Shown one piece after another: positions 1 to 7,819 of a DNA stretch of 50,859 bases; position 1 is the first letter of the stretch; every line of letters begins with the position of its first letter. The position numbers and the translations under genes were made by a program. The notes beneath the pieces were generated by a model, which ran no database searches, was not told the origin of the DNA, and worked only from the letters and a program-made list of their open reading frames with translations. This DNA comes from Microcoleus sp. LEGE 07076. Its GTDB lineage: Bacteria > Cyanobacteriota > Cyanobacteriia > Cyanobacteriales > Microcoleaceae. The stretch lies in the NCBI RefSeq assembly GCF_015207455.1, contig NZ_JADEWV010000017.1, positions 1 to 50,859 of the forward strand, given 5' to 3'.

Positions 1-621
1 ATATGTAACCTATCTGCAAGTTTGAAAGCTCAAGAGTGAACCCGCCCCTGCTGTTTTCTCTATTCCCCTGCCCTCTTGTGGCAAAACTTTAATTTTCTTA
101 ACTTTTCTTAACAATTAGTTTTTGGGGCTGCAAAGCTCCGAGTTGCGATCGGGCTACCGGAGAATTTAGTCCCACCCGCAGTCACAAACAGGCACTGCAA
201 CCAAGCCCGTAGCTAGCAGCAGCAAACCCGCATCTACCTTAAGAAGTAGATTGTCCCCAATTTTCGTGTCCGCGATTTACCTTTTCACAGGGATAAGTTC
301 CTGTAATAATTTGTAATAAACAAAGGCGGTCGAGCATTGTATAAAGGTTATCAGAAGGTTGAAACGACAGGCGAAAGTTAACAAAACAATGATTAACAAG
401 GTTTGTCGCATCTCATAAAAGGTGTAAAATTTTCTAAGGTTTCTGAAATGTCCGCTGCAATGTCACAATAGTACAGGTAGCGGAAAAGGAGAGAACGAGG
501 CGACCAGCGCAGTAGCTGGGGTCAACCTTCAACCCTTGCAGGCGATCGAGCCTGAACAAATTTAACTTAACGGTTTTATACCGCAACCAAACTCAATTAA
601 CTCAAGTAGGAGAGTTCTTTC
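1..621 (+). promoter_or_regulatory. Long leader/promoter region of the cpc operon
   Basis: No gene is visible in these 621 bases. They lie directly upstream of cpcB, and long transcribed leaders are usual for phycocyanin operons. An AT-rich stretch around 336-345 with TATAAA could be a -10 element, but the transcription start cannot be fixed by eye. A strong purine-rich ribosome site (TAGGAGAG, 607-614) sits 7 bases before the cpcB ATG. The operon promoter is inferred to lie here because nothing else separates it from the window edge. Confidence 0.5.
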
Positions 622-1140
622 ATGTTTGACGCATTTACAAAAGTGGTTTCCCAAGCAGACGCTCGCGGCGAATTTTTGGCCACCGGCCAACTTGATGCCT
701 TGAGCCAAATGGTTGCCGAAAGCAACAAGCGCATGGATACAGTAAACCGCATCACCAGCAACGCTTCCAGCATTGTTGCAAATGCAGCTCGCTCCTTGTT
801 CGCTGAACAGCCTCAGTTGATCGCCCCCGGCGGCAACGCATACACCAGCCGCCGCATGGCAGCTTGCTTGCGCGACATGGAAATCATCTTGCGCTACGTC
901 ACCTACGCGATTTTCGCAGGCGACGCCAGCGTACTCGATGACCGTTGCTTGAACGGTCTTCGCGAAACATACTTGGCATTGGGAACACCAGGCGCTTCCG
1001 TAGCAACAGGCGTTCAAAAAATGAAAGAAGCAGCTTTGGCGATCGCTAACGATCCCAACGGTGTAACTCGTGGAGATTGCAACTCCCTGATGTCTGAAGT
1101 CGGCAGCTACTTCGATCGCGCCGCTTCCGCAGTAGGCTAA
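622..1140 (+). CDS. cpcB: C-phycocyanin beta subunit
   Basis: The product is 172 aa, the standard length for CpcB, and is recognisable along its whole length. The chromophore cysteine corresponding to Cys82 lies in RRMAACLRD, and the second bilin site corresponding to Cys153 lies in RGDCNSL. The asparagine that is methylated in this family is in GGNAYTSRR. CpcB pairs with CpcA to form the (alpha-beta) discs of phycobilisome rods on the outer thylakoid face, passing light energy to allophycocyanin. It is first in a seven-gene + strand operon. A strong Shine-Dalgarno site precedes the ATG, which fits one of the most abundant proteins in the cell. Confidence 0.97.
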   Translation: MFDAFTKVVSQADARGEFLATGQLDALSQMVAESNKRMDTVNRITSNASSIVANAARSLFAEQPQLIAPGGNAYTSRRMAACLRDMEIILRYVTYAIFAGDASVLDDRCLNGLRETYLALGTPGASVATGVQKMKEAALAIANDPNGVTRGDCNSLMSEVGSYFDRAASAVG

Positions 1141-1251
1141 ACCCCAGCCATTGCAACCAAATTTGTCAAGCAACGATTCGATATATCGATCGGGCTTTTA
1201 CAAATCGCATTCGTAGAAAACAACCGCAAACCTTAGGGAGAAAGCAAAACT

Positions 1252-1740
1252 ATGAAGACCCCATTGACTGAAGCAGTCACAGCAGCAGATTCTCAAGGCC
1301 GTTTCTTGAGCAGCACCGAAATCCAAACAGCTTTCGGTCGTTTCCGCCAAGCAACCGCCAGCTTAGAAGCAGCCAAAGCTTTGACAGGGAATTCTCAACG
1401 CTTGATCGACGGTGCAGCCCAAGCAGTGTACAACAAATTCCCGTACACCCAACAAATGCAAGGCCCCAACTACGCTTCTACCCCAACCGGTAAAGCCAAG
1501 TGCGCCCGCGACATCGGCTACTACCTGCGGATGGTGACCTACTGCTTAGTTGCAGGCGGCACAGGCCCAATGGATGAGTACCTGATTGCAGGCATCGACG
1601 AAATCAACCGGACATTTGAACTGTCTCCTAGCTGGTACGTTGAAGCTCTCAAGTACATCAAAGGCAACCACGGCCTGAGTGGCGACCCCGCAGTGGAAGC
1701 TAATTCCTACCTCGACTACGCAATCAACGCCCTGAGCTAG
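1252..1740 (+). CDS. cpcA: C-phycocyanin alpha subunit
   Basis: The product is 162 aa, the standard CpcA length. It starts with MKTPLTEAV and carries the single bilin-binding cysteine in KCARDIGYY (Cys84 of the family). This cysteine receives phycocyanobilin from the CpcE/CpcF lyase encoded downstream. An AGGGAG ribosome site at 1235-1240 precedes the ATG. The gene is 111 bases after cpcB, as usual for co-transcribed cpcBA. The first 18 bp of a strong stem-loop begin 8 bases after the stop, which should favour a large excess of cpcBA message over the linker genes. Confidence 0.97.
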   Translation: MKTPLTEAVTAADSQGRFLSSTEIQTAFGRFRQATASLEAAKALTGNSQRLIDGAAQAVYNKFPYTQQMQGPNYASTPTGKAKCARDIGYYLRMVTYCLVAGGTGPMDEYLIAGIDEINRTFELSPSWYVEALKYIKGNHGLSGDPAVEANSYLDYAINALS

Positions 1741-1748
1741 ATTTGCGT

Positions 1749-1813
1749 GATGCCCGGAATTGTAAAGCTGCAGTTAGCTTGAGTGTTAGCGGTTGTTTAC
1801 AGTTCCGGGCATC
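1749..1813 (+). promoter_or_regulatory. Stem-loop after cpcA (mRNA stability/attenuation)
   Basis: Arms at 1749-1766 and 1796-1813 are complementary over 18 bp with a single G-U type mismatch, around a 29-base loop. No T-run follows, so it is not a classical intrinsic terminator. Stem-loops in this position of cpc operons are known to set the ratio of phycocyanin subunit message to linker message. That role here is inferred from position and shape. Confidence 0.75.
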
Positions 1814-1889
1814 TGCGATCTGAGCCTAGTTTTCCAAATACTTTTTTTAGAAGTTTTCAGTTTTTTAAAGCAAAAAGGGAGAAGCGAAG

Positions 1890-2705
1890 ATGGCGGGATT
1901 AGGTGCAGCAGAAAGGTTGGGAATAAAAGCATTTGAAGAAGCCGGACAGGTAGAACTGCGACCCCACTGGACGCAAGACGATGCGAAAGCAGTAATTCGT
2001 GCAGCTTACAGCCAAGTTTTCGGCAACGAGTATTTAATGTCGAGCGAACGAGTTACCAGCGCCGAATCTCTACTGATGCAAGGACAGATTTCAGTTAAGG
2101 ATTTTGTGCGGTCAATTGCTCAGTCCGAAACTTATCGGAAAAAGTTTTTTTACCCGAACTCGCAAACGCGGTTAATTGAGCTTAATTACAAGCATTTGTT
2201 GGGACGCGCTCCTTACGACGAATCGGAAATTGCTTTCCACGTTGATTTGTACAATGCTGAGGGCTACGAAGCTGAAATCAATTCTTATATTGACTCAGTA
2301 GAGTATCAAGAAAACTTTGGCGAAAGCATAGTGCCTTACTATCGCGGTTTCGCGACTCAAAGAAATCAAAAAACAGTCGGTTTTAACCGGATGTTTCAAC
2401 TGTATCGCGGCTACGCAAATAGCGATCGCTCGCAAAACCAAACCCAAGCGCGGTTAACTTGGGAAGTAGCGAGAAATACGGCTTCGCCGATATACACAGC
2501 CTCTAGCGGACAATCTCTCGCTGGTGCTGCCGGCGGTTCTCGCGGTCAACTCTATCGAGTCACCGCAATGCAAGGCGCGGCTAAGTTTTCGCCCCAAGTG
2601 CGACGGACTACTAGCGAATATCTCGTGCCTTACGAACAGCTTTCGAGCCGATTGCAACAAATCAACAAACGCGGTGGCAAAGTGGTAAGTATTACCGCAG
2701 CTTAA
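1890..2705 (+). CDS. cpcC: Phycobilisome rod linker CpcC (first copy)
   Basis: The 271-aa product has the two-domain layout of rod linkers. An N-terminal phycobilisome linker domain (about residues 20-180) includes [25 protein letters not shown] and VPYYRGF. A C-terminal CpcD-like domain (about 215-271) has [10 protein letters not shown] and [10 protein letters not shown]. It joins phycocyanin hexamers into rods and tunes their absorption. A purine-rich site (AAAGGGAGAAG) precedes the ATG. It is the first of two tandem linker genes; the two proteins are closely related in the linker domain and differ in the spacer before the CpcD-like domain. Confidence 0.94.
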   Translation: MAGLGAAERLGIKAFEEAGQVELRPHWTQDDAKAVIRAAYSQVFGNEYLMSSERVTSAESLLMQGQISVKDFVRSIAQSETYRKKFFYPNSQTRLIELNYKHLLGRAPYDESEIAFHVDLYNAEGYEAEINSYIDSVEYQENFGESIVPYYRGFATQRNQKTVGFNRMFQLYRGYANSDRSQNQTQARLTWEVARNTASPIYTASSGQSLAGAAGGSRGQLYRVTAMQGAAKFSPQVRRTTSEYLVPYEQLSSRLQQINKRGGKVVSITAA

Positions 2706-2773
2706 AGTTTGTAAAGACGTTTTTTTGCAAGGGCAAGCAAGCAAATTAGGACTAATTAATGTGTATGCGTAAA

Positions 2774-2835
2774 GTGCGTACTCTCCACCCTACTTGCAGA
2801 AGCACATATACGCAGGTAAGGTGGAGAGTACGCAC
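2774..2835. repeat. Inverted repeat between the two linker genes
   Basis: Left arm 2774-2797 and right arm 2812-2835 pair over 24 bp with two mismatches; the outer 16 bp (GTGCGTACTCTCCACC) are perfect. It lies in the 215-base gap between cpcC and cpcC2 and would form a strong hairpin in the operon transcript. It looks like a dispersed palindromic repeat rather than a terminator, since no T-run follows. Confidence 0.75.
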
Positions 2836-2920
2836 CCTACGGGACATTTTGGTGTGAGTCCTAAAAATCTCAAGTGCAACAAAGGTTGAAATTTTTGTTA
2901 TTAATTTAGGAGAAAATCTG

Positions 2921-3790
2921 GTGGCTATTACGACAGCAGCGTCGAGACTGGGAACATCCGCATTGAGCGATGCGCCGCAGGTAGAATTGCGCCCAAACTA
3001 CACCAAAGATGATGTAGAAACAGTAATTCGTGCCGTTTACCGTCAGTTGTTGGGCAACGATTATTTGATGAAATCGGAACGCCTGACAAGTGCTGAGTCT
3101 CTGCTGCGAGATGGCGGCTTAACAGTGCGAGAATTTGTGCGCGCAGTAGCAAAATCGGAACTGTACAAAACTAAGTTTTTATACAGCAGCTTCCAAACTC
3201 GGACGATCGAACTAAACTACAAACACTTGCTCGGTCGCGCTCCCTACGACGAATCTGAAGTAGTTTACCACTTAGATTTGTACCAAACACAAGGCTACGA
3301 TGCTGATATCGATTCTTATGTCGATTCAGTAGAGTATCAAGAAAACTTCGGCGAAAATATTGTCCCTTACTACCGCGGCTTTAACACGCAGCGCGGGCAA
3401 AAAACCGTTGGTTTTACCCGGATGTTCCGGCTGTACCGCGGCTATGCAAACAGCGATACCTCGCAACTAGAAGGCAATAACTCTCGCTTAGCTGTCGAAC
3501 TCGGCACTAACAGCGCGACTGCGGTAGTGGGGCCTTCTGGCGGTAATGAGGGTTGGGCATATCGGCCTTCTGCCAGAAACGTGACTCCCGGCACCGGTTT
3601 CGGCGGCGGGGCAGCTTACGGCAAGGAAGGGCGGCTTTTCCGCGTGGAAGTTTCGGGAATTCGCACGGGCGGTTATCCCAGCGTGCGCCGCAGCAGCAAG
3701 GCGTTTATCGTACCTGTTGATGATTTGTCCTCGCAAATGCAGAAATTTCAGCGCATGGGCGCGAAAATCGCCAGCATTACTCCAATTTAG
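2921..3790 (+). CDS. cpcC2: Phycobilisome rod linker CpcC (second copy)
   Basis: The 289-aa product is a second rod linker. Its phycobilisome linker domain has [15 protein letters not shown] and [13 protein letters not shown], followed by a glycine-rich spacer (about residues 200-232) and a C-terminal CpcD-like domain ending [10 protein letters not shown]. The start is GTG at 2921, chosen because TTAGGAGAA lies 9 bases upstream and the N-terminus matches the first copy. Two CpcC-type linkers normally serve successive hexamers of a rod. The name cpcC2 is positional; the sequence does not say which copy sits nearer the core. Confidence 0.92.
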   Translation: MAITTAASRLGTSALSDAPQVELRPNYTKDDVETVIRAVYRQLLGNDYLMKSERLTSAESLLRDGGLTVREFVRAVAKSELYKTKFLYSSFQTRTIELNYKHLLGRAPYDESEVVYHLDLYQTQGYDADIDSYVDSVEYQENFGENIVPYYRGFNTQRGQKTVGFTRMFRLYRGYANSDTSQLEGNNSRLAVELGTNSATAVVGPSGGNEGWAYRPSARNVTPGTGFGGGAAYGKEGRLFRVEVSGIRTGGYPSVRRSSKAFIVPVDDLSSQMQKFQRMGAKIASITPI

Positions 3791-4038
3791 TCAGTTGGCA
3801 GTTGGCAGTTGTTAGTTGGTAGGGGCGGTGCCAAGAGATCCCGCCCTCAGTGGTTAGTGGTTAGTGGTTAGTGGTTAGTTGTTAGTTGTTATTAGTCAAC
3901 AGTCAACAGTCAACAGCTAACAGTCAACAGCTAACAGTCAACAGTCAACAGCTAACAGTCAACAGCTAACAGTCAACAGTCAACAGCTAACAGCTAACAG
4001 CTAACAGCTAACAGTCAACAGTCAACAGTCAACAGTCA
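3791..4038. repeat. Heptamer tandem-repeat tract between cpcC2 and cpcD
   Basis: Starting right at the cpcC2 stop, the gap holds short runs of 7-base units: GGCAGTT/GTTAGTT and GGTTAGT first, then long runs of CAACAGT and CTAACAG. A non-repeat patch around 3830-3846 interrupts it. The tract fills nearly the whole 272-base gap and ends 24 bases before the cpcD ATG. It fits the short tandemly repeated repetitive (STRR) class known in filamentous cyanobacteria. Confidence 0.9.
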
Positions 4039-4062
4039 GAATTACCAATTACCAAGAAGCTT

Positions 4063-4347
4063 ATGTTGGGTCAAATTGTAGCTGGAAAAAGTGGCAATAC
4101 AGCTTCCGCAGGTCGCTGTTTTCGGTACGAAGTTGTGGGCTTGCGCCAAAGCGATGATACAGAAAATATCGATTATTCGATTCGATCGAGCGCGAGTACA
4201 TTTATCACCGTGCCGTACAATCGGATGAATCAAGCAATGCAGCGGATTACTCGCATGGGCGGGAAGATTGTGAACATTCAGCCGCTAAGTGGGATCGCCG
4301 AATCATCGGCAGAATCATCGCCTGAATCATCCGAGGATGATAATTAA
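4063..4347 (+). CDS. cpcD: Phycocyanin rod-capping linker CpcD with acidic serine tail
   Basis: The 94-aa product is a small linker that caps the distal end of phycobilisome rods and stops elongation. The core (residues about 15-75) has GRCFRYEVVGLRQ, SASTFITVPYNRMNQ and MGGKIVNIQPLSG, matching CpcD. CpcD is usually about 80 aa. Here residues 77-94 form an extra acidic, serine-rich tail (AESSAESSPESSEDDN), encoded by three 12-bp repeats around GAATCATC (4300-4332). No clear Shine-Dalgarno site is present; a heptamer tract ends just upstream. Confidence 0.93.
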   Translation: MLGQIVAGKSGNTASAGRCFRYEVVGLRQSDDTENIDYSIRSSASTFITVPYNRMNQAMQRITRMGGKIVNIQPLSGIAESSAESSPESSEDDN

Positions 4348-4404
4348 TAGTCTCCTTCAGAGGGCGATTGAAATCGGTGATTGAAAGATCGATCGAAATC
4401 GCCC

Positions 4405-4460
4405 GGTTCCCCAACCCGCGCAGGCGGGTTTTGTTTTTGTAGCTGCGATTTCAATCGCCG
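4405..4460 (-). repeat. Dispersed repeat, left copy bracketing cpcE, with terminator-like hairpin
   Basis: Bases 4433-4460 are the reverse complement of 5435-5462 with one mismatch in 28. Next to this core is a hairpin (AACCCGC, 4413-4419, with GCGGGTT, 4424-4430) followed on the + strand by TTGTTTTTG. On the + strand it could therefore act as a partial terminator between cpcD and cpcE. The matching copy lies just past cpcE in the opposite orientation. Confidence 0.8.
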
Positions 4461-4577
4461 AATAACCAATAACGAATAACCAATAACGAATAACGAATAA
4501 CCAATAACGAATAACCAATAACCAATAACCAATAACCAATAACCAATAACCAATAACCAATAACCAATAACCAATAA
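4461..4577. repeat. Heptamer tract (CCAATAA/CGAATAA) abutting the cpcE start
   Basis: About sixteen 7-base units, first mixing CCAATAA and CGAATAA, then pure CCAATAA, run to two bases before the cpcE ATG. The entire region where a ribosome site should lie is therefore repeat sequence with no Shine-Dalgarno motif. Confidence 0.92.
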
Positions 4578-4579
4578 CT

Positions 4580-5410
4580 ATGGATTTTGACAAATCCGAC
4601 TCACCGGCTGGTGTAGCTGAGGGCGAGTCTTTAACAGTAGAACAGGCGATCGCAAATTTGCACTCCCAAGACTACAGTCTCCGGTATTACGCTGCTTGGT
4701 GGGTGGGCAGATTTCGAGTTAAGGAACCGGCGGTAATTTCAGCTTTGATTGCGGCTTTGCAAGAAGAATCAGAACAAACAAAAATTGGCGACTACTCCCT
4801 ATTGCGAAATGCGGCGCGGGCACTGGGTAAATTGGGCGACAAACAAGCCTTACCGGCGCTGATTCGGTGTTTGGAATGCGCGGATTATTACGTGCGGGAA
4901 GCGGCGGCTCAAGCTCTAGAAATGCTGGGCGAGATCGATGCGATTCCGTCGCTGATGAAACTCTTAGATGGGGGGGTAGCAAAGGCCGTGCGAGTGGCTG
5001 GAAAGTCGCACCTGGTGCAGCCTTACGACTCGGTAATTGAAGCTTTGGGTACGCTGCGAGCGACAGAAGCTATACCGCTAATTGCACCTTTTTTAGAGCA
5101 TTCTGTGGAGCGGGTGCAGTACGCTGCGGCGCGGGCGATGTATCAGTTGACTGGCGATCGCATTTACGGAGAAAGGTTGGTGACTGCTTTGAATGGGGAT
5201 AATTTGCAGTTGAGGCGATCGGCTTTGATGGACTTGGGGGCGATCGGCTATTTACCCGCAGCGCCAGCTATTGCGGAAACTTTAGCTGAAAATAGCATGA
5301 AATTGATTGCCCTCAAAGGAGTTTTGGAGCATCACCTCGAACAACAAGCATCACTATCTTTGTCAGATGAAGCTATTCAAGTTATGAATTTAATGGATAG
5401 TTTGCTGTAA
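4580..5410 (+). CDS. cpcE: Phycocyanobilin lyase subunit alpha CpcE
   Basis: The 276-aa product is the CpcE half of the E/F-type bilin lyase, which attaches phycocyanobilin to the CpcA cysteine together with CpcF. It is an all-helical HEAT/armadillo-repeat protein. Repeat units such as YYAAWWVGRFR, LLRNAARALGKLGDKQALPAL and YVREAAAQALEMLGEIDAIPSL are visible from residue 25 onward. The length is normal for the family. The ATG is immediately preceded by a CCAATAA tract, so translation has no obvious ribosome site. The gene sits between two inverted copies of a dispersed repeat. Confidence 0.94.
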   Translation: MDFDKSDSPAGVAEGESLTVEQAIANLHSQDYSLRYYAAWWVGRFRVKEPAVISALIAALQEESEQTKIGDYSLLRNAARALGKLGDKQALPALIRCLECADYYVREAAAQALEMLGEIDAIPSLMKLLDGGVAKAVRVAGKSHLVQPYDSVIEALGTLRATEAIPLIAPFLEHSVERVQYAAARAMYQLTGDRIYGERLVTALNGDNLQLRRSALMDLGAIGYLPAAPAIAETLAENSMKLIALKGVLEHHLEQQASLSLSDEAIQVMNLMDSLL

Positions 5411-5434
5411 ACTTTAAAACTCTTCGATCAGCCT

Positions 5435-5485
5435 CGGCGATTGAAATCGCTGCTACAAAAACGAAGTCCACTCCAAGCGGACTAA
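5435..5485 (+). repeat. Dispersed repeat, right copy bracketing cpcE
   Basis: The core 5435-5462 matches the reverse complement of 4433-4460 at 27 of 28 positions. As in the left copy, a short hairpin follows (AGTCC at 5465-5469 with GGACT at 5479-5483). The two copies therefore share layout as well as sequence, as expected of a dispersed repeat family. Confidence 0.8.
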
Positions 5486-5509
5486 GAGCCAATAGAGATT
5501 GATATTAAC

Positions 5510-6022
5510 TTAACTATTCATACCTAATACGATCGCTCTTTTTTTCGTTGCTTCTAGAGATGCCTCTATTAGCTGCTTGCCAAATTCTTTGACTTGCTCA
5601 ACTACAATCTCTCCAGCACTTTCGGGGGAACCAGCATTAAAAGGCGGCGCGGGATTGTATTCTAGAAGTAGCTGAATCATTTTGGCAGTTTCCTCGCCGC
5701 AGAGCTTGCCGGCAAGCACCAACCCAAAATCGATGCCAGCAGTTACGCCGCCACCTGTAATTCGATCGCGATCGACAACAACTCTCTCGGTTCCAACTTC
5801 AACACCCAGCATTGCTAGCTGGTCGCGAAATGCCCAATGGCAAGCAGCGCGGTATCCTTGAAGCAGTCCAGCAGCAGCTAAAATCAAAGAACCAGTACAA
5901 ACCGACGTGATATATTTTGGTGTTTTCCCCTGTTGGCGCAGAAAATCCAGTACCTCTATATCTTGCATCATTTCCACTTGTCCGATCGCGCGATCGACCC
6001 AACCTACAATTACAATGATCAC
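5510..6022 (-). pseudogene. 5'-truncated DJ-1/PfpI (isonitrile hydratase-like) gene remnant
   Basis: The reading frame (170 codons) encodes the C-terminal two thirds of a DJ-1/PfpI-superfamily protein of the isonitrile hydratase-like branch. From about residue 14 it reads GQVEMMQDIEVLDFLRQQG, then the nucleophile elbow SVCTGSLILAAAGLL with its cysteine, WAFRDQLAMLG, and VDRDRITGGGVTAGIDFGL. The first roughly 60-70 residues of such proteins (the initial strand and glutamate region) are absent. The similarity stops just downstream, in this gene's direction, of the cpcF start on the other strand. It points against the operon that surrounds it. A short GTG-started product is possible but would lack a complete fold, so a remnant is the better call. 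Confidence 0.75.
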
Positions 6023-6040
6023 GGTAAATTGTATAAATCA

Positions 6041-6688
6041 ATGGCATTAGAACTAATTCGCGCAGTCGAACAAGCAGATTCTTCCGAGGGCTTGTTAAAC
6101 GCAGTCAAAGCATTGGCGGCTGCTGACTCAACAGAAGCAATTCCTACCTTAATAACAGTCCTCGGCTACAACAACCCAGGCGCCGCTGTGGCCGCCGTTG
6201 ACGGGCTGATTCAACTCGGAGAACCCGCTGTACTCCCGCTGCTAGAACAGCTTGACGGCTACAATTACGGAGCGAGAGCTTGGGCGGTTCGGGCAATGGC
6301 TGGAATTGGCGACCCCAGGGGTTTAAATATTTTGCTCGATGCGGCGGCGAATGACTTTGCTTTGAGCGTGCGGCGGGCGGCGGCTAGAGGTTTGGGGACG
6401 ATTTGCTGGGAACTTATGCCGCAAGCACAAGTTTTAGATGCTCAAATTCGCGCAGTGAAAACCCTGCTGCAAGCGTCCCGAGACCCGGAATGGGTGGTTC
6501 GCTACGCAGCAGCGGGGGCTTTGCAAGCTTTGGCGGTTGCTGCGACTGTTCAACCGGATTGGTTAACGGAAGTTTTGACCCAACTTGAGGAAATAGCCCA
6601 AAGCGATGAAACTTTGGCAGTTAGGGCTCGGGCTTTGCTGGCCAAAGAAAAATTCAGGAGTCACGCACCAGGCATATATAGCAATTAA
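6041..6688 (+). CDS. cpcF: Phycocyanobilin lyase subunit beta CpcF
   Basis: The 215-aa product is the CpcF partner of CpcE, again made of HEAT-like repeats (AVDGLIQLGEPAVLPLLEQL, ARAWAVRAMAGIGDPRGLNIL, VRRAAARGLGTICWEL). The ATG at 6041 gives the expected MALELIRAVEQADS start. The frame is open further upstream, but that part is antisense to the DJ-1 remnant and is not CpcF-like. CpcE and CpcF act as a heterodimer on CpcA Cys84. Here they are 630 bases apart rather than adjacent, because of the inserted remnant. No Shine-Dalgarno site stands out. Confidence 0.92.
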   Translation: MALELIRAVEQADSSEGLLNAVKALAAADSTEAIPTLITVLGYNNPGAAVAAVDGLIQLGEPAVLPLLEQLDGYNYGARAWAVRAMAGIGDPRGLNILLDAAANDFALSVRRAAARGLGTICWELMPQAQVLDAQIRAVKTLLQASRDPEWVVRYAAAGALQALAVAATVQPDWLTEVLTQLEEIAQSDETLAVRARALLAKEKFRSHAPGIYSN

Positions 6689-6742
6689 GGTGCGTCAGAC
6701 CCCAATCCTCGATCGTCGTTCAATAACCCAGTCTGACGCACC
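6689..6742 (+). repeat. Palindromic hairpin directly after cpcF
   Basis: Perfect 12-bp arms GGTGCGTCAGAC (6689-6700) and GTCTGACGCACC (6731-6742) begin one base after the cpcF stop. The hairpin may end or stabilise the cpc transcript. No T-run follows, and the GGTGCG...CGCACCCTAC ends resemble those of the 2774-2835 repeat, so it may be a related dispersed palindrome. Confidence 0.7.
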
Positions 6743-6785
6743 CTACAACGACGGTCGTGCGAGAGTTGCGTAAGTCCTAAAATTG

Positions 6786-7079
6786 TCACTTGGCTAGGGT
6801 TTGGGCTATTATCTCTTCCAAGTCCCTTTGACTGAGAGTAGTTAATATAAAGACTTCTTGTACGGTTTTGCCCTGTCTGGCGATGATTTTAAATCCCCCG
6901 CGGATGGGTACTGACACTCTTAATGTCATGCGGGGGATGTGTCCTTTAACTTTGTTGATAACCCCCGGCGTGACGGTTTGAATGCCCATTTTGAGAGTGA
7001 GTCGCTCTAAAATTGGTATCAAACCGGGAAGGTGGGTTGAGTGATTCCAAACTAGACGGCCTTTGGATTGTGGGTTCAT
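6786..7079 (-). CDS. DUF2103 family small protein
   Basis: The 97-aa product (NHSTHLPGLIPILERL, TPGVINKVKGHIPRMTLRVS, IRGGFKIIARQGKTVQEVF) looks like the DUF2103 family, short proteins found in cyanobacteria that are sometimes described as predicted metal-binding. The conserved basic and glycine-rich middle suggests nucleic-acid or metal contact, but no function can be read directly. It faces the end of the cpc operon with 97 bases between, and is not part of it. Confidence 0.75.
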   Translation of the reverse strand: MNPQSKGRLVWNHSTHLPGLIPILERLTLKMGIQTVTPGVINKVKGHIPRMTLRVSVPIRGGFKIIARQGKTVQEVFILTTLSQRDLEEIIAQTLAK

Positions 7080-7167
7080 GACTTTTTTACCAAATTCAAC
7101 ATACCCAGTCTAAGCCACCCCCTGGCCGAACCAATTTGAAATTACCTCAACTTATGTATCAAAAACG

Positions 7168-7650
7168 TTACTGTGCGAGTGATTGAGAGCAAAGCGACGG
7201 CATCTCAAACCGAGATTTTTGATTCCGGGCGCGCAAGCTGAGATTTTCTTTACCAGAATTGTCCTGTACTTTTTGATGTTTTGGGTTGGTAACTTTTGGT
7301 TTTTCTAGTTGATTTGCGATCGCCCCGAGGATTTCTGTGATGCTGCAAGGTTTCTTGAGATAGCCGTCTGCTGGGATTTCTAGGGCTTGTTCCATTTCGG
7401 AGGCTGTCATAAAAATAAACGGAATGTTGCCGGTTGCAGGGTGCGATCGCAAAGCCGCGAATACTTCAAAGCCATTGAGGTACGGCATCATCACATCAGA
7501 CAAGATTAAATCGGGAATTTGGGCGATCGCTAACTGGATACCGACTTTTCCGTTTTCGGCGCCGACAGCTTCATAACCTCGCGATACCAAAAGTTCTAAA
7601 ACGGTTTCTCGGATTAACTTATTGTCTTCAATTACTAATATTTTATTCAT
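7168..7650 (-). CDS. Single-domain response regulator (CheY-like)
   Basis: The 160-aa product has one receiver domain in residues 1-122 (MNKILVIEDNKLIRETV; phospho-acceptor aspartate in LILSDVMMPYLNG; lysine in YLKKPCS). A basic tail of about 40 residues with no recognisable output domain follows. I chose ATG 7650, where homology to receiver domains begins, rather than a GTG three codons upstream. Receiver-only proteins usually relay signals by protein contact. No kinase is adjacent, so the partner is unknown. Confidence 0.88.
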   Translation of the reverse strand: MNKILVIEDNKLIRETVLELLVSRGYEAVGAENGKVGIQLAIAQIPDLILSDVMMPYLNGFEVFAALRSHPATGNIPFIFMTASEMEQALEIPADGYLKKPCSITEILGAIANQLEKPKVTNPKHQKVQDNSGKENLSLRARNQKSRFEMPSLCSQSLAQ

Positions 7651-7819
7651 TTTTGTCACTTCTTATTGGCTTTATTTTTATTTGCATGTTAAATTTATAT
7701 CACCCGTATTATTATAAATTCAAGTGGGCTATTGCAGCTACCCATTTTTCGCAACCCCGAAGCGATCGCACTTGATCACAATCTTTCATAAATCAATAAA
7801 ACAGTTCCGTAAAAATATC

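Noticed and set aside
562-1173. Long open frame antisense to cpcB
   Set aside because: It is a shadow of the highly biased cpcB codons and has no recognisable product.
3791-4038. Possible CRISPR array from regularly repeated short units
   Set aside because: Units are 7 bases with no spacers; this is tandem repeat DNA, as are the other heptamer tracts.
4344-4593. Open frames on the - strand coding WLLVIGY-type hydrophobic repeats
   Set aside because: They only translate the CCAATAA heptamer tract; no start signal or conservation is expected.
5933-6040. Upstream extension of CpcF
   Set aside because: The added residues are antisense to the DJ-1 remnant and do not match CpcF; ATG 6041 gives the normal N-terminus.
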